This document shows, in pieces, positions 18,360-27,230 of a stretch of DNA of 64,000 bases. Under the pieces are notes generated by a model. That model was not told the origin of the DNA, ran no database searches, and saw nothing but the letters and a program-made list of their open reading frames with translations. The stretch is from Streptomyces sp. yr375 (GTDB taxonomy: Bacteria > Actinomycetota > Actinomycetes > Streptomycetales > Streptomycetaceae). Each line of letters opens with the position of its first letter. Positions within the stretch are counted from its first letter, which is position 1. Location of the stretch: NCBI RefSeq assembly GCF_900110755.1, contig NZ_FOFF01000004.1, positions 124,001-188,000 of the forward strand, read 5' to 3'. The position numbers and the translations under genes are program-made.

Positions 18360-19382
18360 TCACCCGGCGAGTGGCACTCTGCCCTTCTGGCGACACCACG
18401 TCTCCGTCAGCGCATGGCAATTGGGGCACAAGTAGCGCAGGTTCTCTTCGCGATTGTCCCGCCAGTCGCCGTTGACGTGGTCGATCTGCAAGGTGATCGG
18501 GCGACCCCGCCACTCACCGCGGTTGCCGCACTCCGCACACGTGTACGGCACCCCGATCTCGGTCAGGGCCTGATGAAGCCGGGTCCTGTTCGTTCGTCCG
18601 GCTTGCTCCGGCAGGATGACCAGCACTCGATGCGCAGTCGGTGGCGGTGCCGGACGCTCGGGCCGTCCCCAGGACCGGCGCTTGAAGTGGCTGGTGTCGA
18701 GATCGAGACGAGAGGCGGCGCGTCGTACGCGCCGGTGATTGGTGTCGTTGACGTCCATACCGAGACCGCGCATGACATCGGCATAGCTGGTGGAGGTCCG
18801 TACGAGGCTCCGCAGCATGTCCTCGGGAATCGTCGCCCGGCGATGGGAGAAGTGGCCGATGTCGATGCGTTGGGTCGCCAGCATGCGACTCAACGTTGCC
18901 CGCGATCGGCTGTCATCGGGAACACCGAGTGCGCGCGCCACGCAGCGCACACTCGTGGCGGCAACTGCGGCCGCCCGGAGCTCTTCCGGAGTGAAGGGCA
19001 GCTCCACGTCGGGGCGATCGATGCCGGGGAAATGGCTGATGTCGATGCCGGCCGCATCGATGCGGCGTCGGATGTGGGAGAGAGTCCCTGTGGCCGGGGT
19101 TGCACCCAGTTTCAGGGCCACTTCCCGCAACGAGGACGACGAGATCGCGGCTTCCGCGATGGCGGCGTCGGGGTACTTACTCCATGGGCTGCGCTTGGTG
19201 AAGTGGCACGTATCAAGGCCGTGCCGCGTTACGTGCTCTTGCAGCACCCGCCGTTGGCCGCCACTCGGCTTGAGACCGAGCCGCCGCATCAGATCAGCCC
19301 AGTTACGTGCCTCGGCGACCTCCGGCGTGAGCCTGTCCTTGCTGTATGCGTCCGATCGTTCGGCTGCGTTCGGCATACCCAT
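18360..19382 (-). CDS. HNH endonuclease-like protein with four N-terminal DNA-binding-like repeats
   Basis: This 340-aa protein is modular. Residues 18-70, 71-128, 129-185 and 186-238 are four degenerate repeats of about 55 residues, each an HTH-like helical unit ending in a D-[TI]-[CSG]-HF signature (LDTCHF, IDISHF, IDIGHF, LDTSHF). The C-terminus (about 275-340) is an HNH nuclease domain with zinc-binding CAECGNRGEW and CPNCHA around QIDHVNGDWRDNREENLRY. The repeats probably read DNA sequence, while the HNH part cuts or nicks. It is next to a tRNA gene and could be a homing-type or mobile endonuclease, although no phage genes adjoin it. The start may be at either of two close ATG codons. 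Confidence 0.8.
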   Translation of the reverse strand: MGMPNAAERSDAYSKDRLTPEVAEARNWADLMRRLGLKPSGGQRRVLQEHVTRHGLDTCHFTKRSPWSKYPDAAIAEAAISSSSLREVALKLGATPATGTLSHIRRRIDAAGIDISHFPGIDRPDVELPFTPEELRAAAVAATSVRCVARALGVPDDSRSRATLSRMLATQRIDIGHFSHRRATIPEDMLRSLVRTSTSYADVMRGLGMDVNDTNHRRVRRAASRLDLDTSHFKRRSWGRPERPAPPPTAHRVLVILPEQAGRTNRTRLHQALTEIGVPYTCAECGNRGEWRGRPITLQIDHVNGDWRDNREENLRYLCPNCHALTETWCRQKGRVPLAG

Positions 19383-19517
19383 GCCCCCCGTTCCCCGGCC
19401 ACCCGTTCGTGGCTCGTACGGAGTAACGAACCGCTTATCGGACAGTCACGCCCGGGACGGGAAGCGGCCCGCGGCGGGTGTGTTTCCGCGCGGGCCGCAT
19501 GGTGGGGGAGGTGGGGG

Positions 19518-19985
19518 TCAGATGCCCAGGTCCTTGATGATTTTGGCTACGTGGCCGGTGGCGCGGACGTTGTACAGGGCGTGTTCGATCTTGCCTTGCT
19601 CGTCTACGACGAACGTCGAGCGGATGACGCCCATGTACGTCTTGCCGTAGTTCTTCTTTTCGCCGAAGGCGGCGTATGCGTCGAGGGTGGTCTTGTCGGG
19701 GTCGGCCAGGAGGGTGACCTTCAGGGACTCCTTGTCGCGGAACTTGCCCAGCTTCTCGGGGGTGTCGGGGGAGATGCCGATGACGTCGTACCCGGCGCCG
19801 GTCAGCAGGTCGAGGTTGTCGGTGAAGTCGCAGGCCTGCTTCGTGCAGCCGGGGGTCAGGGCGGCCGGGTAGAAGTAGACGATGACCTTGCGGCCCTTGT
19901 GGTCCGACAGGGACACCTCGTGGCCGTCGGCGTCGGGGAGGGTGAAGGCGGGGGCCACGTCCCCGGGCTGGAGTCGCTCGCTCAT
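19518..19985 (-). CDS. bcp: Thioredoxin-dependent peroxiredoxin, BCP/PrxQ type
   Basis: This 155-aa peroxiredoxin reduces hydroperoxides. The catalytic site is YFYPAALTPGCTKQACDF, with the peroxidatic cysteine and a second cysteine five residues later, as in E. coli BCP. DVIGISPDTPEKLGKF and LLADPDKTTLDAYAAFGEKK complete the family pattern. The ATG at 19985 starts MSERLQPGD, and longer frames are not supported. Divergent from the DUF3618 gene. Confidence 0.95.
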   Translation of the reverse strand: MSERLQPGDVAPAFTLPDADGHEVSLSDHKGRKVIVYFYPAALTPGCTKQACDFTDNLDLLTGAGYDVIGISPDTPEKLGKFRDKESLKVTLLADPDKTTLDAYAAFGEKKNYGKTYMGVIRSTFVVDEQGKIEHALYNVRATGHVAKIIKDLGI

Positions 19986-20079
19986 CGGGCCAGCGTAACC
20001 GGGGGTCCTGACAGTGCGGCGACGGGCAGAGCTGACAGACTGTCCGGAACAAGACACACCTGACTTCGGAGGCCTTACC

Positions 20080-20409
20080 GTGGCGGAGACGTCGGACACC
20101 AGAACCCCGGCGCAGATCGAGGCGGACATCAGGGCCCGCCGCGAGGTGCTGGCGGAGACGCTGGACGAGATCGGGGTGCGGGTGCACCCGAAGACCATCG
20201 TCGGGGACGCCAAGGCCAAGGTCGTCGCCAACGTCGATCACACCCTCGGGAAGGCCTACGTCCAGGCCAACCGGGTGGTGAGTGAGGTGAAGGCGCAGTT
20301 CGTGGACGAAGAGGGTGCGCCTCGGCTCGAGCGGGTCGTGCCTGTCGCGCTGCTCGTCGTCGGCGTCGTGGGGCTGCTCGCCGTCGGCCGGCGGCGGCGC
20401 GAGCGCTGA
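20080..20409 (+). CDS. DUF3618 membrane-anchored protein
   Basis: This 109-aa protein has the DUF3618 opening (TPAQIEADIRARREVLAETL) that forms a charged helix and a single C-terminal membrane span (VVPVALLVVGVVGLLAVG) followed by arginines, so most of it faces the cytoplasm. The GTG at 20080 is preceded by CGGAGG at 7 bases. DUF3618 proteins are common near envelope genes in actinobacteria; their role is unknown. Confidence 0.85.
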   Translation: MAETSDTRTPAQIEADIRARREVLAETLDEIGVRVHPKTIVGDAKAKVVANVDHTLGKAYVQANRVVSEVKAQFVDEEGAPRLERVVPVALLVVGVVGLLAVGRRRRER

Positions 20410-20433
20410 TCCCGCTCAGGTAGGTTCAGTGCT

Positions 20434-20790
20434 GTGAGCGCCAACAGAAACGACCACGGTTCCCAGCACGACAAGCTGCCCATCCGGATGCTGCACGACC
20501 GTGTGCTCGTACGGCAGGAGGCCGGCGAGGGCGAGCGGCGTTCCGGTGGCGGCATCCTGATCCCCGCCACCGCGGCCGTCGGCCGCCGGCTGGCCTGGGC
20601 GGTGGTCGTCGCGGTCGGGCAGAACGTACGGACCGTGGAGCCGGGCGACCGGGTGCTGTACGACCCGGAGGACCGCGCGGAGGTCGAGGTGCGGGGCGTC
20701 GCGTACGTGCTGATGCGCGAGCGGGATCTGCACGCGGTGGCCGCCGACCGGTTCGAGGGGTCCGAGGACACCACCGGCCTGTATCTGTAA
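20434..20790 (+). CDS. GroES-like co-chaperonin-fold protein
   Basis: The protein has the GroES beta-barrel pattern: IRMLHDRVLVRQEAGEGERR, a mobile-loop-like SGGGILIPATA, VVVAVGQNVRTVEPGDRVLY and a final VAYVLMRERDLHAV. At 118 aa it is longer than normal GroES because of N- and C-terminal additions. No groEL is adjacent, so it is a second, unlinked family member rather than the housekeeping groES. The GTG at 20434 lies 25 bases after the DUF3618 gene. Confidence 0.82.
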   Translation: MSANRNDHGSQHDKLPIRMLHDRVLVRQEAGEGERRSGGGILIPATAAVGRRLAWAVVVAVGQNVRTVEPGDRVLYDPEDRAEVEVRGVAYVLMRERDLHAVAADRFEGSEDTTGLYL

Positions 20791-20810
20791 GCAGAGACAG
20801 CGAAGACTTT

Positions 20811-20864
20811 ACGGACAGCGGGAAGGGCCGGTGACCATCGTCACCGGCCCTTCCCGCTGTCCGT
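20811..20864. terminator. Very long hairpin between convergent genes
   Basis: A perfect 24-bp stem (20811-20834 with 20841-20864) closes on a 6-base loop. It sits between the ends of the GroES-like gene and the penicillin-binding protein gene and would stop transcription from both directions. Confidence 0.95.
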
Positions 20865-20897
20865 TCCTGCCTGTTCCCGTCTGTTCCCGTAGGTCCG

Positions 20898-23372
20898 TCA
20901 GTCCCAGCCGGTGGCTGTCAGTTGGGGGCCCGCTGTCGTGCCCGTCGAGTTGCCCGGGTCGCCTGTCGCGCCGTCGGTGGTCGTGCCGCCGTCCGTGGTG
21001 CCCCCGTCCGTGGTGCCGCCGTCGGTCGTGCCGCCGTCCGTGGTCTGGCCCGTGGTGCCGCCGTCGGTGGTGGGGGTGCCGCCTGTCGTCGTACCGCCGG
21101 TGGTGCCCCCGTCCGTGGTGCCGCCGGTGGTCGTGCCGCCGGTCGTCTGGCCCTGGGTCTGGCCCTGCGCCTGGCCCGGGGTGCCGTCGTCGCTCGGCGT
21201 GGCGCCGCCGGTCTCGTCGGCGCTGGGCTCGTCCTGGGAGGCGGCCGGGGCCGACGGGGAGACGCTCTCCTCGCCGCCCGACTGGATCTCGAGGTCGAAG
21301 TCCTTGGCGGGGGTGCCCTTCAGCGCGGTCTTGGTGAACTGGGCCCAGATCTCGGTGGGCGCGCCGCCGCCGTTGATGCGCTCCAGGCCCATCACGCCCT
21401 TGAGGGACTTGTGGTGGGCGGTCTCCGGGTCCTGGCCCATGACCGCGACGACCGTGGCGAGGTCGGGGGTGTAGCCGGCGAACCAGGCGGCCTGGTCCTC
21501 CTCGGCGGTGCCGGTCTTGCCGGCGGCGGGGCGGTCGGCGGCCTGGGCGGCGGTCGCGGTGCCGTTCTCGACGACGCTGCGCAGGATCGACGTCGTGGTG
21601 TCGGCTGCCTTGCGGCTGACGACCTGCGAGGACTTACGGTCGGGCAGCTCCATGACGTCGGAGCCGTCCTTGGTGACCTTGCCGACCAGCGTGTACACGC
21701 CGTGCTTGCCGTGGTTGGCGAGGGTGGCGTACGCCTCGGCCATGTCCAGGACGCTGGCGTTGGCCGTGCCGAGGGCGATCGAGGGGTACGGCTGGAGGTC
21801 GGGGGTGTCGGACGGCAGGCCGAGGGCGATCGCGGTCTGCTTGACCTTGGTGGGGCCGACGTCGACGGCCATCTGCGCGTACACCGAGTTGACCGACTTG
21901 TCGGTGGCGGTACGCACGTTGATGTTGCCGTAGTTGACGTAGTCCTCGTTCTCGGGCGCGTAGGTGCCGCCGGACCAGCCCTGGATGGGGCGCTTGTTGG
22001 TGCCGTCGTAGATCGTGTTCGGGGTGATCGTGCGGTTGTCCTGGGTGGTGGAGTCGTTCTCCACGGCCGAGGTGAACACGAACGGCTTGAAGGTGGAGCC
22101 GACCTGGAAGTCCCGGCGGGTGGCGTTGTTCGTGTACTGCTTGATGTAGTCGATGCCGCCGTACAGGGCGAGGACCTCGCCGGTCTTCGGGTCGACGGCG
22201 GCGCCGCCCGCGCGGACGTAGGAGTCGACCTTGCGCTGCTTCGGGTCGAGCTTGTCCATCAGCTTGTCGTTGACGGCGTCGACGAACGCGTCCTGCTTGG
22301 CCTTCTCCAGGGTGGTGGTGATGCGGTAGCCGCCCGCCTCCAGTTCGTCGGAGGTGACGATCTTGTTGTCCTTGAGGTAGTCCTTGATCGCCGTGACCAG
22401 GTACCCGCGCTGGCCGGACATGCCGGTGTCGGCGCCCGAGGTCTCCTTGGGCGTGGGGAACTTCATGCCGGTGCGCTCGGCCTGGCTGAGCCAGCCCTTG
22501 GTGACCATGCCGTCGAGGACGTAGTTCCAGCGTGCCTGGGCGGCGGCCTTGTTCTCGGGGTGGGCGATGATGTCGTACTCGCTGGGCGCGTTGACGAGCG
22601 CGGCGAGGTAGGCGCCCTGGGCGGCGGTCAGCTTGCCGGCGTCGACGCCGTAGTAGGCCTTGGCGGCGGCCTGCATGCCGTAGGCGTTGCGGCCGAAGTA
22701 GCTGGTGTTGAGGTAGCCCTCGAGGATGTCGTCCTTGGACTTCTCGCGGTCCAGCTTGATCGAGATGAAGAACTCCTTCACCTTGCGGGTGACGGTCTGC
22801 TCCTGCGCGAGGTAGTAGTTCTTCACGTACTGCTGGGTGATCGTCGAGCCGGACTGCTTGCCCTTGCCGGTCGCGGTGTTCCAGCCGGCCCGCAGCATCG
22901 CCTTGGGGTCGATGGCGGACTCGGTGTAGAAGTCGCGGTCCTCGGCGGCGAGGACGGCGTGCTGGGCGTCCTCGGAGATCTGCGAGAGGTCGACGTTCTC
23001 GCGGTTGACGGTGCCGTCGCGGGCGATCTCGGTGCCGTCGGCGTAGAGGTAGACGTTGGACTGCTTGGTGGCGAGCGCGTTGGCCGGCGGGATCTTGACC
23101 TTGGAGTAGCCGAGGAAGAACAGGCCGACGACCACCGCGACGCACAGGACGAACAGGGCGAGCACCATCCGCCAGGTCGGCAGCAGGCGGCGCCAGCCGG
23201 TGCGCTTGGGCCGCTTCACCTTCTTGCCCTTGCCCTTGCCCTCCTGGCCGCCGTCGCCGTCCTGGGCCGGGCCGCCGTTGCCTTCCTCGCCACTTCCTCC
23301 GTCACCCGCCTCGGGCTTTCCTGGTGCTGCCCAGCCCTCGGTCGGCTGCTGCGGCTGTGGCTCGTCACTCAT
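20898..23372 (-). CDS. Bifunctional class A penicillin-binding protein
   Basis: This peptidoglycan synthase has both glycosyltransferase and transpeptidase domains, 824 aa. A long Gly/Lys-rich cytoplasmic tail precedes one membrane span at about residues 69-91. GT51 motifs follow: AAEDRDFY with the catalytic Glu, GSTITQQYVKN, RKVKEFFISIKL and GYLNTSYFGRNAYGMQAAA. The transpeptidase has STFK (nucleophile Ser about 426), SVN (about 495) and KTGT (about 616). The last 110 residues are an acidic stretch and a low-complexity Gly/Thr repeat (TTDGGTTDGG type) outside the cell. Such tails are common in Streptomyces PBPs. It ends against a strong terminator. Confidence 0.95.
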   Translation of the reverse strand: MSDEPQPQQPTEGWAAPGKPEAGDGGSGEEGNGGPAQDGDGGQEGKGKGKKVKRPKRTGWRRLLPTWRMVLALFVLCVAVVVGLFFLGYSKVKIPPANALATKQSNVYLYADGTEIARDGTVNRENVDLSQISEDAQHAVLAAEDRDFYTESAIDPKAMLRAGWNTATGKGKQSGSTITQQYVKNYYLAQEQTVTRKVKEFFISIKLDREKSKDDILEGYLNTSYFGRNAYGMQAAAKAYYGVDAGKLTAAQGAYLAALVNAPSEYDIIAHPENKAAAQARWNYVLDGMVTKGWLSQAERTGMKFPTPKETSGADTGMSGQRGYLVTAIKDYLKDNKIVTSDELEAGGYRITTTLEKAKQDAFVDAVNDKLMDKLDPKQRKVDSYVRAGGAAVDPKTGEVLALYGGIDYIKQYTNNATRRDFQVGSTFKPFVFTSAVENDSTTQDNRTITPNTIYDGTNKRPIQGWSGGTYAPENEDYVNYGNINVRTATDKSVNSVYAQMAVDVGPTKVKQTAIALGLPSDTPDLQPYPSIALGTANASVLDMAEAYATLANHGKHGVYTLVGKVTKDGSDVMELPDRKSSQVVSRKAADTTTSILRSVVENGTATAAQAADRPAAGKTGTAEEDQAAWFAGYTPDLATVVAVMGQDPETAHHKSLKGVMGLERINGGGAPTEIWAQFTKTALKGTPAKDFDLEIQSGGEESVSPSAPAASQDEPSADETGGATPSDDGTPGQAQGQTQGQTTGGTTTGGTTDGGTTGGTTTGGTPTTDGGTTGQTTDGGTTDGGTTDGGTTDGGTTTDGATGDPGNSTGTTAGPQLTATGWD

Positions 23373-23600
23373 GTGTTGCAGGACTCCTGTGTCGCCTCGT
23401 ACGTTCCCGTACGCCTGTAACGCCTCTTACACCCCGTACGTCTCTTACAACCCGTACGTCTCTTACGCCTCGTACGCGTTCCGCGCCCCCTGCTGAAGAC
23501 TCTCGCACCGAGTGTTCCGTTCCCGACAATCGGCGCGTGTTCCGTCACACGCCGTGCCCGGAAAACACGTGGCACGCGGCCGGGTCGGCGCACTAGGCTC

Positions 23601-24458
23601 GTGCGTTTCGGTGCCGAGGGCACCAAGGGTGACAAGCGGGCGAGGAAGAAGGTTGCCTTGGGATCGGCGCGGTTGTACGTGGCCGTCGCGGCGGGGGGTT
23701 TCAGAAGGTACGCGACCTACCGGGTGGCGACGGCGGCGGGGGTGTTCACCAACACCGTTTTCGGCCTGATCCTCGTCTACACATACCTGGCGTTGTGGGA
23801 CGAGCGGCCGCACCTCGGGGGCTACGACCAGGCGCAGGCGGTCACCTACGTGTGGCTGGGGCAGGCGCTGTACGCGACGTTGGCGATCCAGGGCGGCGGT
23901 TTCGAGACCGACCTCATGGAGCGGATCCGCACGGGTGACGTGGCCATCGACCTGTACCGGCCGGCCGACCTCCAACTGTGGTGGCTGGCGGGCGATCTGG
24001 GGCGGGCGGCGTTCCAGTTGATCGGGCGGGGGGTGATCCCGTTCGCGGTCGGGACGCTGCTGTTCCCGACGGCGCTGCCGGACGATCCGGTGGTGTGGCT
24101 GGCGCTGCTGGTGGCGATCGTGCTGGCGATGGTGGTCAGTTTCGCGATCCGGTTCCTGGTGGCGATGAGCGGGTTCTGGCTGCTGGACGGCACGGGCGCG
24201 TTGCAGATGCTGATGGTCATGGGCATGTTCTGCGGCGGGATGGCGCTGCCGCTGAACGCGTTCCCGGGGGCGCTCGGCGACGTCGTACAGGTGCTGCCGT
24301 GGGCGGCGCTGCTGCAACTGCCCGCGGATCTGCTGATGGGGGAGGCCGATCCGCTGCCGGTGTTCGCGTTCCAGGCGGCGTGGGCGGTGGCGCTGCTGGC
24401 GCTGGGGCGCCTGGTGCAGGGCGCGGCGACCCGACGGGTGGTGGTCCAGGGTGGCTGA
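23601..24458 (+). CDS. ABC-2 type exporter permease (first subunit)
   Basis: This 285-aa protein has about six membrane spans and no periplasmic domain. RRYATYRVATAAGVFTNTVF and the internal FETDLMERIRTGDVAIDLYRP resemble the DUF990/ABC2_membrane_6 family of drug-type exporters. It overlaps the second permease gene by 8 bases. The GTG at 23601 has no strong ribosome-binding site, so the start could be internal. The substrate is unknown; related systems export toxic cationic or hydrophobic compounds. Confidence 0.85.
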   Translation: MRFGAEGTKGDKRARKKVALGSARLYVAVAAGGFRRYATYRVATAAGVFTNTVFGLILVYTYLALWDERPHLGGYDQAQAVTYVWLGQALYATLAIQGGGFETDLMERIRTGDVAIDLYRPADLQLWWLAGDLGRAAFQLIGRGVIPFAVGTLLFPTALPDDPVVWLALLVAIVLAMVVSFAIRFLVAMSGFWLLDGTGALQMLMVMGMFCGGMALPLNAFPGALGDVVQVLPWAALLQLPADLLMGEADPLPVFAFQAAWAVALLALGRLVQGAATRRVVVQGG

Positions 24459-25293
24459 GGGCGACCGGCTCGTCGGGGAGGACAACCGGGTGTGGGAGGG
24501 GCTGCGGGCCTACCGGCTGATCTCCGGGATGTGGATCCGGTCCACGCTGGCCTACCGGCTGTCGTTCGTGCTGACGGCGCTCGGCGGGCTGCTGGTGACC
24601 GGGCTGGACTTTGTCGCGATCTTGCTGATGTTCTCGCAGGTCGACGCGCTCGGCGGCTACTCGCTGCCGGAGGTCGCCTTCCTGTACGGCCTCTCGGCCA
24701 CCGCGTTCGGCATCGCGGACCTGGCGATCGGCTCGATGGACCGGCTGGGCCGCCGGGTGCGGGACGGCACGCTCGACACGCTGCTGGTGCGGCCGGCGCC
24801 GGTGCTGGCCCAGATCGCCGCGGACCGGTTCGCGCTGCGCCGGGTCGCCCGGATCACGCAGGGGGCGCTGGTGCTGGGGTACGCGCTGGCGACGATGGAC
24901 GTCGCGTGGACGCCGGTGAAGGTGCTGCTGCTGCCGTTGACGGTGGTCAGCGGTGCGGGGATCTTCAGCGCGGTGTTCGTGGCGGGCGCCGCGTTCCAGT
25001 TCGCGGCGCAGGACGCGTCGGAGGCGCAGGCGGCGTTCACGTACGGCGGCCAGACGATGCTGCAGTACCCGCCGACGGTGTTCGGTCACGAGCTGGTGCG
25101 CGGGGTGACCTTCGTCTTCCCGCTGGCCTTCGTCAACTGGGTGCCCGCCGCCTATGTGTTGGGGCGGCCGTACCCCCTGGGGCTGCCCGGGTGGGCGGCG
25201 TTCACACCGCCGCTGGTGGCGGTCGCGTGCTGCGCGCTGGCGGGACTGGCGTGGCGGGCGGGCCTCAGGTCGTATCGGAGTACGGGGAGTTGA
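24451..25293 (+). CDS. ABC-2 type exporter permease (second subunit)
   Basis: This 280-aa protein has six hydrophobic segments and the same architecture as the preceding permease. RRVRDGTLDTLLVRPAPVL is the cytoplasmic loop expected to dock the ATPase and is equivalent to MERIRTGDVAIDLYRPAD in the first subunit. It overlaps the upstream gene by 8 bases and ends 2 bases before the ATPase start, so the three are a single operon making a heterodimeric exporter. Confidence 0.87.
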   Translation: MAEGDRLVGEDNRVWEGLRAYRLISGMWIRSTLAYRLSFVLTALGGLLVTGLDFVAILLMFSQVDALGGYSLPEVAFLYGLSATAFGIADLAIGSMDRLGRRVRDGTLDTLLVRPAPVLAQIAADRFALRRVARITQGALVLGYALATMDVAWTPVKVLLLPLTVVSGAGIFSAVFVAGAAFQFAAQDASEAQAAFTYGGQTMLQYPPTVFGHELVRGVTFVFPLAFVNWVPAAYVLGRPYPLGLPGWAAFTPPLVAVACCALAGLAWRAGLRSYRSTGS

Positions 25294-25295
25294 GC

Positions 25296-26360
25296 GTGAC
25301 CGACAGGGAGTTCGACGTGGATGCGGGCATGGAGTCCGACATGGGGTTCATCGAGCTGGACCGTGTCGAGAAGGTCTTCGACGTGCGCCGCAGGACCGGC
25401 TTCCTGAAGCGGGAGGTGCGGCAGGTGCGGGCGGTCGACTCGATCTCCTTCACCGTGGCGCGCGGCGAGATGGTCGGCTACATCGGGCCGAACGGCGCCG
25501 GGAAGTCGACGACGATCAAGATGCTGACGGGGATCCTGACCCCGAGCGGCGGCCGACTGCGGGTCGCGGGCATCGACCCGTCCCGCGAGCGGACCCGCCT
25601 GGCGCACCGGATAGGGGTGGTGTTCGGCCAGCGGACGACCCTCTGGTGGGACCTCCCCCTCATCGACTCCTACCGGCTGATGCACCGCATGTACCGCATC
25701 CCGGACGGCCGTTACCGCGAGAACCTCGACCGGCTCGTCGAACTCCTCGACCTGTCCGCCCTGTTGGACGTCCCCGTACGCCAACTGTCGCTGGGCCAGC
25801 GGATGCGCGGCGACATCGCGGCGGCGCTGCTGCACGATCCCGAGGTGCTCTACCTCGACGAGCCGACGATCGGCCTGGACGTGGTCTCCAAGTCCCGAGT
25901 GCGGGAGTTCCTGCGGGAGTTGAACGCCGAGCGCCGTACGACGGTGCTGCTCACCACGCACGACCTCCAGGACATCGAGCAGTTGTGTTCCCGGGTGATG
26001 GTCATCGACCACGGCCGCCTGGTCTACGACGGTGCGCTGGCGGGGCTGCACGAGGCGGGCGAGAGCGAACGGACCCTGGTGGTGGACCTGGCGCGGGAGT
26101 TGCCGCCGATCGAGGTGGGGGAGGCGGCGCGGGTGGTGAAGGTGGACGGTCCGCGCCAGTGGCTGGCGTTCCCGGCGTCGGAGTCGGCGGCTCCGCTCGT
26201 CGCGCGGATCGCGGAGCGGTATCCGCTGGTCGACCTGTCGGTGCGGGAGCCGGACATCGAGGCCGTCATCGCGAAGATGTACGCGGACCGGGAGGCGGGG
26301 CGGGAGGCCGGTCGGGAGACGGGCCGGGAGGCCGTAGTGCCCGGGGCCGGGACCTCGTAG
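25296..26360 (+). CDS. ABC exporter ATPase
   Basis: This 354-aa nucleotide-binding subunit powers the two preceding permeases. Walker A is GPNGAGKST (about residues 70-78), the Q-loop is in VVFGQRTTLWWDLP, the signature is LSLGQRMRGD, and Walker B is YLDEPTIGLD with an H-loop in TTHDLQ. A DrrA-like C-terminal extension follows and ends in a Gly/Arg/Glu repeat (REAGREAGRETGRE). The GTG at 25296 was chosen because ACGGGGAG is placed correctly and it directly follows the permease. Confidence 0.92.
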   Translation: MTDREFDVDAGMESDMGFIELDRVEKVFDVRRRTGFLKREVRQVRAVDSISFTVARGEMVGYIGPNGAGKSTTIKMLTGILTPSGGRLRVAGIDPSRERTRLAHRIGVVFGQRTTLWWDLPLIDSYRLMHRMYRIPDGRYRENLDRLVELLDLSALLDVPVRQLSLGQRMRGDIAAALLHDPEVLYLDEPTIGLDVVSKSRVREFLRELNAERRTTVLLTTHDLQDIEQLCSRVMVIDHGRLVYDGALAGLHEAGESERTLVVDLARELPPIEVGEAARVVKVDGPRQWLAFPASESAAPLVARIAERYPLVDLSVREPDIEAVIAKMYADREAGREAGRETGREAVVPGAGTS

Positions 26361-26369
26361 GCTGGTGAC

Positions 26370-27227
26370 ATGACCGACGACGACGCAGTCCCGGGTCTCC
26401 CCGACGCGGTCCCGGGTCCCGCTGATCTCCGTGCCTCCGACGCCGACCGTGAGCGGGTCAGCGAGGTCCTGCGGGACGCCCTCGCCGAGGGCCGGCTCGA
26501 CATGGTGGAGTTCGAGGAGCGGCTGGACCAGACGTACAAGGCGCGCACGTACGGGGAGTTGGCGCCGATCACGCGGGACCTGCCGGCCGCCGGGGCCGTG
26601 CCGCCGTCGCCGGTGGTGTCGTTGCGCAAGGAGCCGGTGGAGGAGGGGAGTTGGGCGGGGCGGATCGTGGGCGGCGAGGGGTCGTCGACCTGGGCCGTGG
26701 CCGTCCTGTCGGGCTTCCAGCGCAAGGGCCGCTGGACGGTCCCCCGGCGCTTCAACTGCTTCGCCTTCTGCGGCGGCGGCGAGATCGACCTGCGCGAGGC
26801 GGACTTCACCGCCGGTGAGGTCGTGATCAACTGCGTGGCGATCATGGGCGGGGTGCAGATCACCGTGCCGCCGGGCGTCGAGGTAGACGTCCGCGGGATC
26901 GGCGTGATGGGCGGCTTCGACCAGGGGGACACGGGCGTCCGGGAGGACCCGGACGCGCCGCGGGTGGTCGTCACCGGGTTCGCGTTCTGGGGCGGGGTCG
27001 GGGTCGAGCGCAAGAAGACGCGGGCGGCGCGGCGGCAGGAGAAGCTGGACCGCAAGGCGGCGATGCGCGAGGCGCGCTCCAACTTCCGGGACGAGATCCA
27101 CGGCGCGCACCAGCGGATGCTGGACAGCCACAAGGACCTGCTGCGGGGCATCGGACATGGGCACGGACACGGGCACGGGCACGGGAACGAGGTTCGGGAG
27201 GAACGGCCGGAGCGCCGTTACGAGTAG
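26370..27227 (+). CDS. DUF1707 and LiaF-like envelope-stress protein
   Basis: The N-terminal 70 residues are a DUF1707 domain (ASDADRERVSEVLRDALAEG, then EERLDQTYKARTYGEL). The middle and end have the beta-repeat of the LiaF/cell-wall-active antibiotic response family (GEIDLREADFTAGEV, CVAIMGGVQITVPPGVEV). No membrane span is obvious, so it is probably cytoplasmic or peripheral. A GHGHGHGHGHG run near the C-terminus could bind metal. It begins 9 bases after the ABC operon and probably belongs to it, hinting at a role in sensing envelope-active compounds. Confidence 0.82.
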   Translation: MTDDDAVPGLPDAVPGPADLRASDADRERVSEVLRDALAEGRLDMVEFEERLDQTYKARTYGELAPITRDLPAAGAVPPSPVVSLRKEPVEEGSWAGRIVGGEGSSTWAVAVLSGFQRKGRWTVPRRFNCFAFCGGGEIDLREADFTAGEVVINCVAIMGGVQITVPPGVEVDVRGIGVMGGFDQGDTGVREDPDAPRVVVTGFAFWGGVGVERKKTRAARRQEKLDRKAAMREARSNFRDEIHGAHQRMLDSHKDLLRGIGHGHGHGHGHGNEVREERPERRYE

Positions 27228-27230
27228 CGG

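Noticed and set aside
20434..20790. Housekeeping groES
   Set aside because: No groEL follows, and the protein has extra N- and C-terminal parts, so it is treated as a GroES-like paralogue.
20922..23420. An open frame of more than 800 codons on the plus strand opposite the penicillin-binding protein gene
   Set aside because: High G+C makes stop codons rare in the antisense frame. The translation is Gly/Ala/Val/Arg-rich without any domain, while the minus strand encodes a complete PBP.
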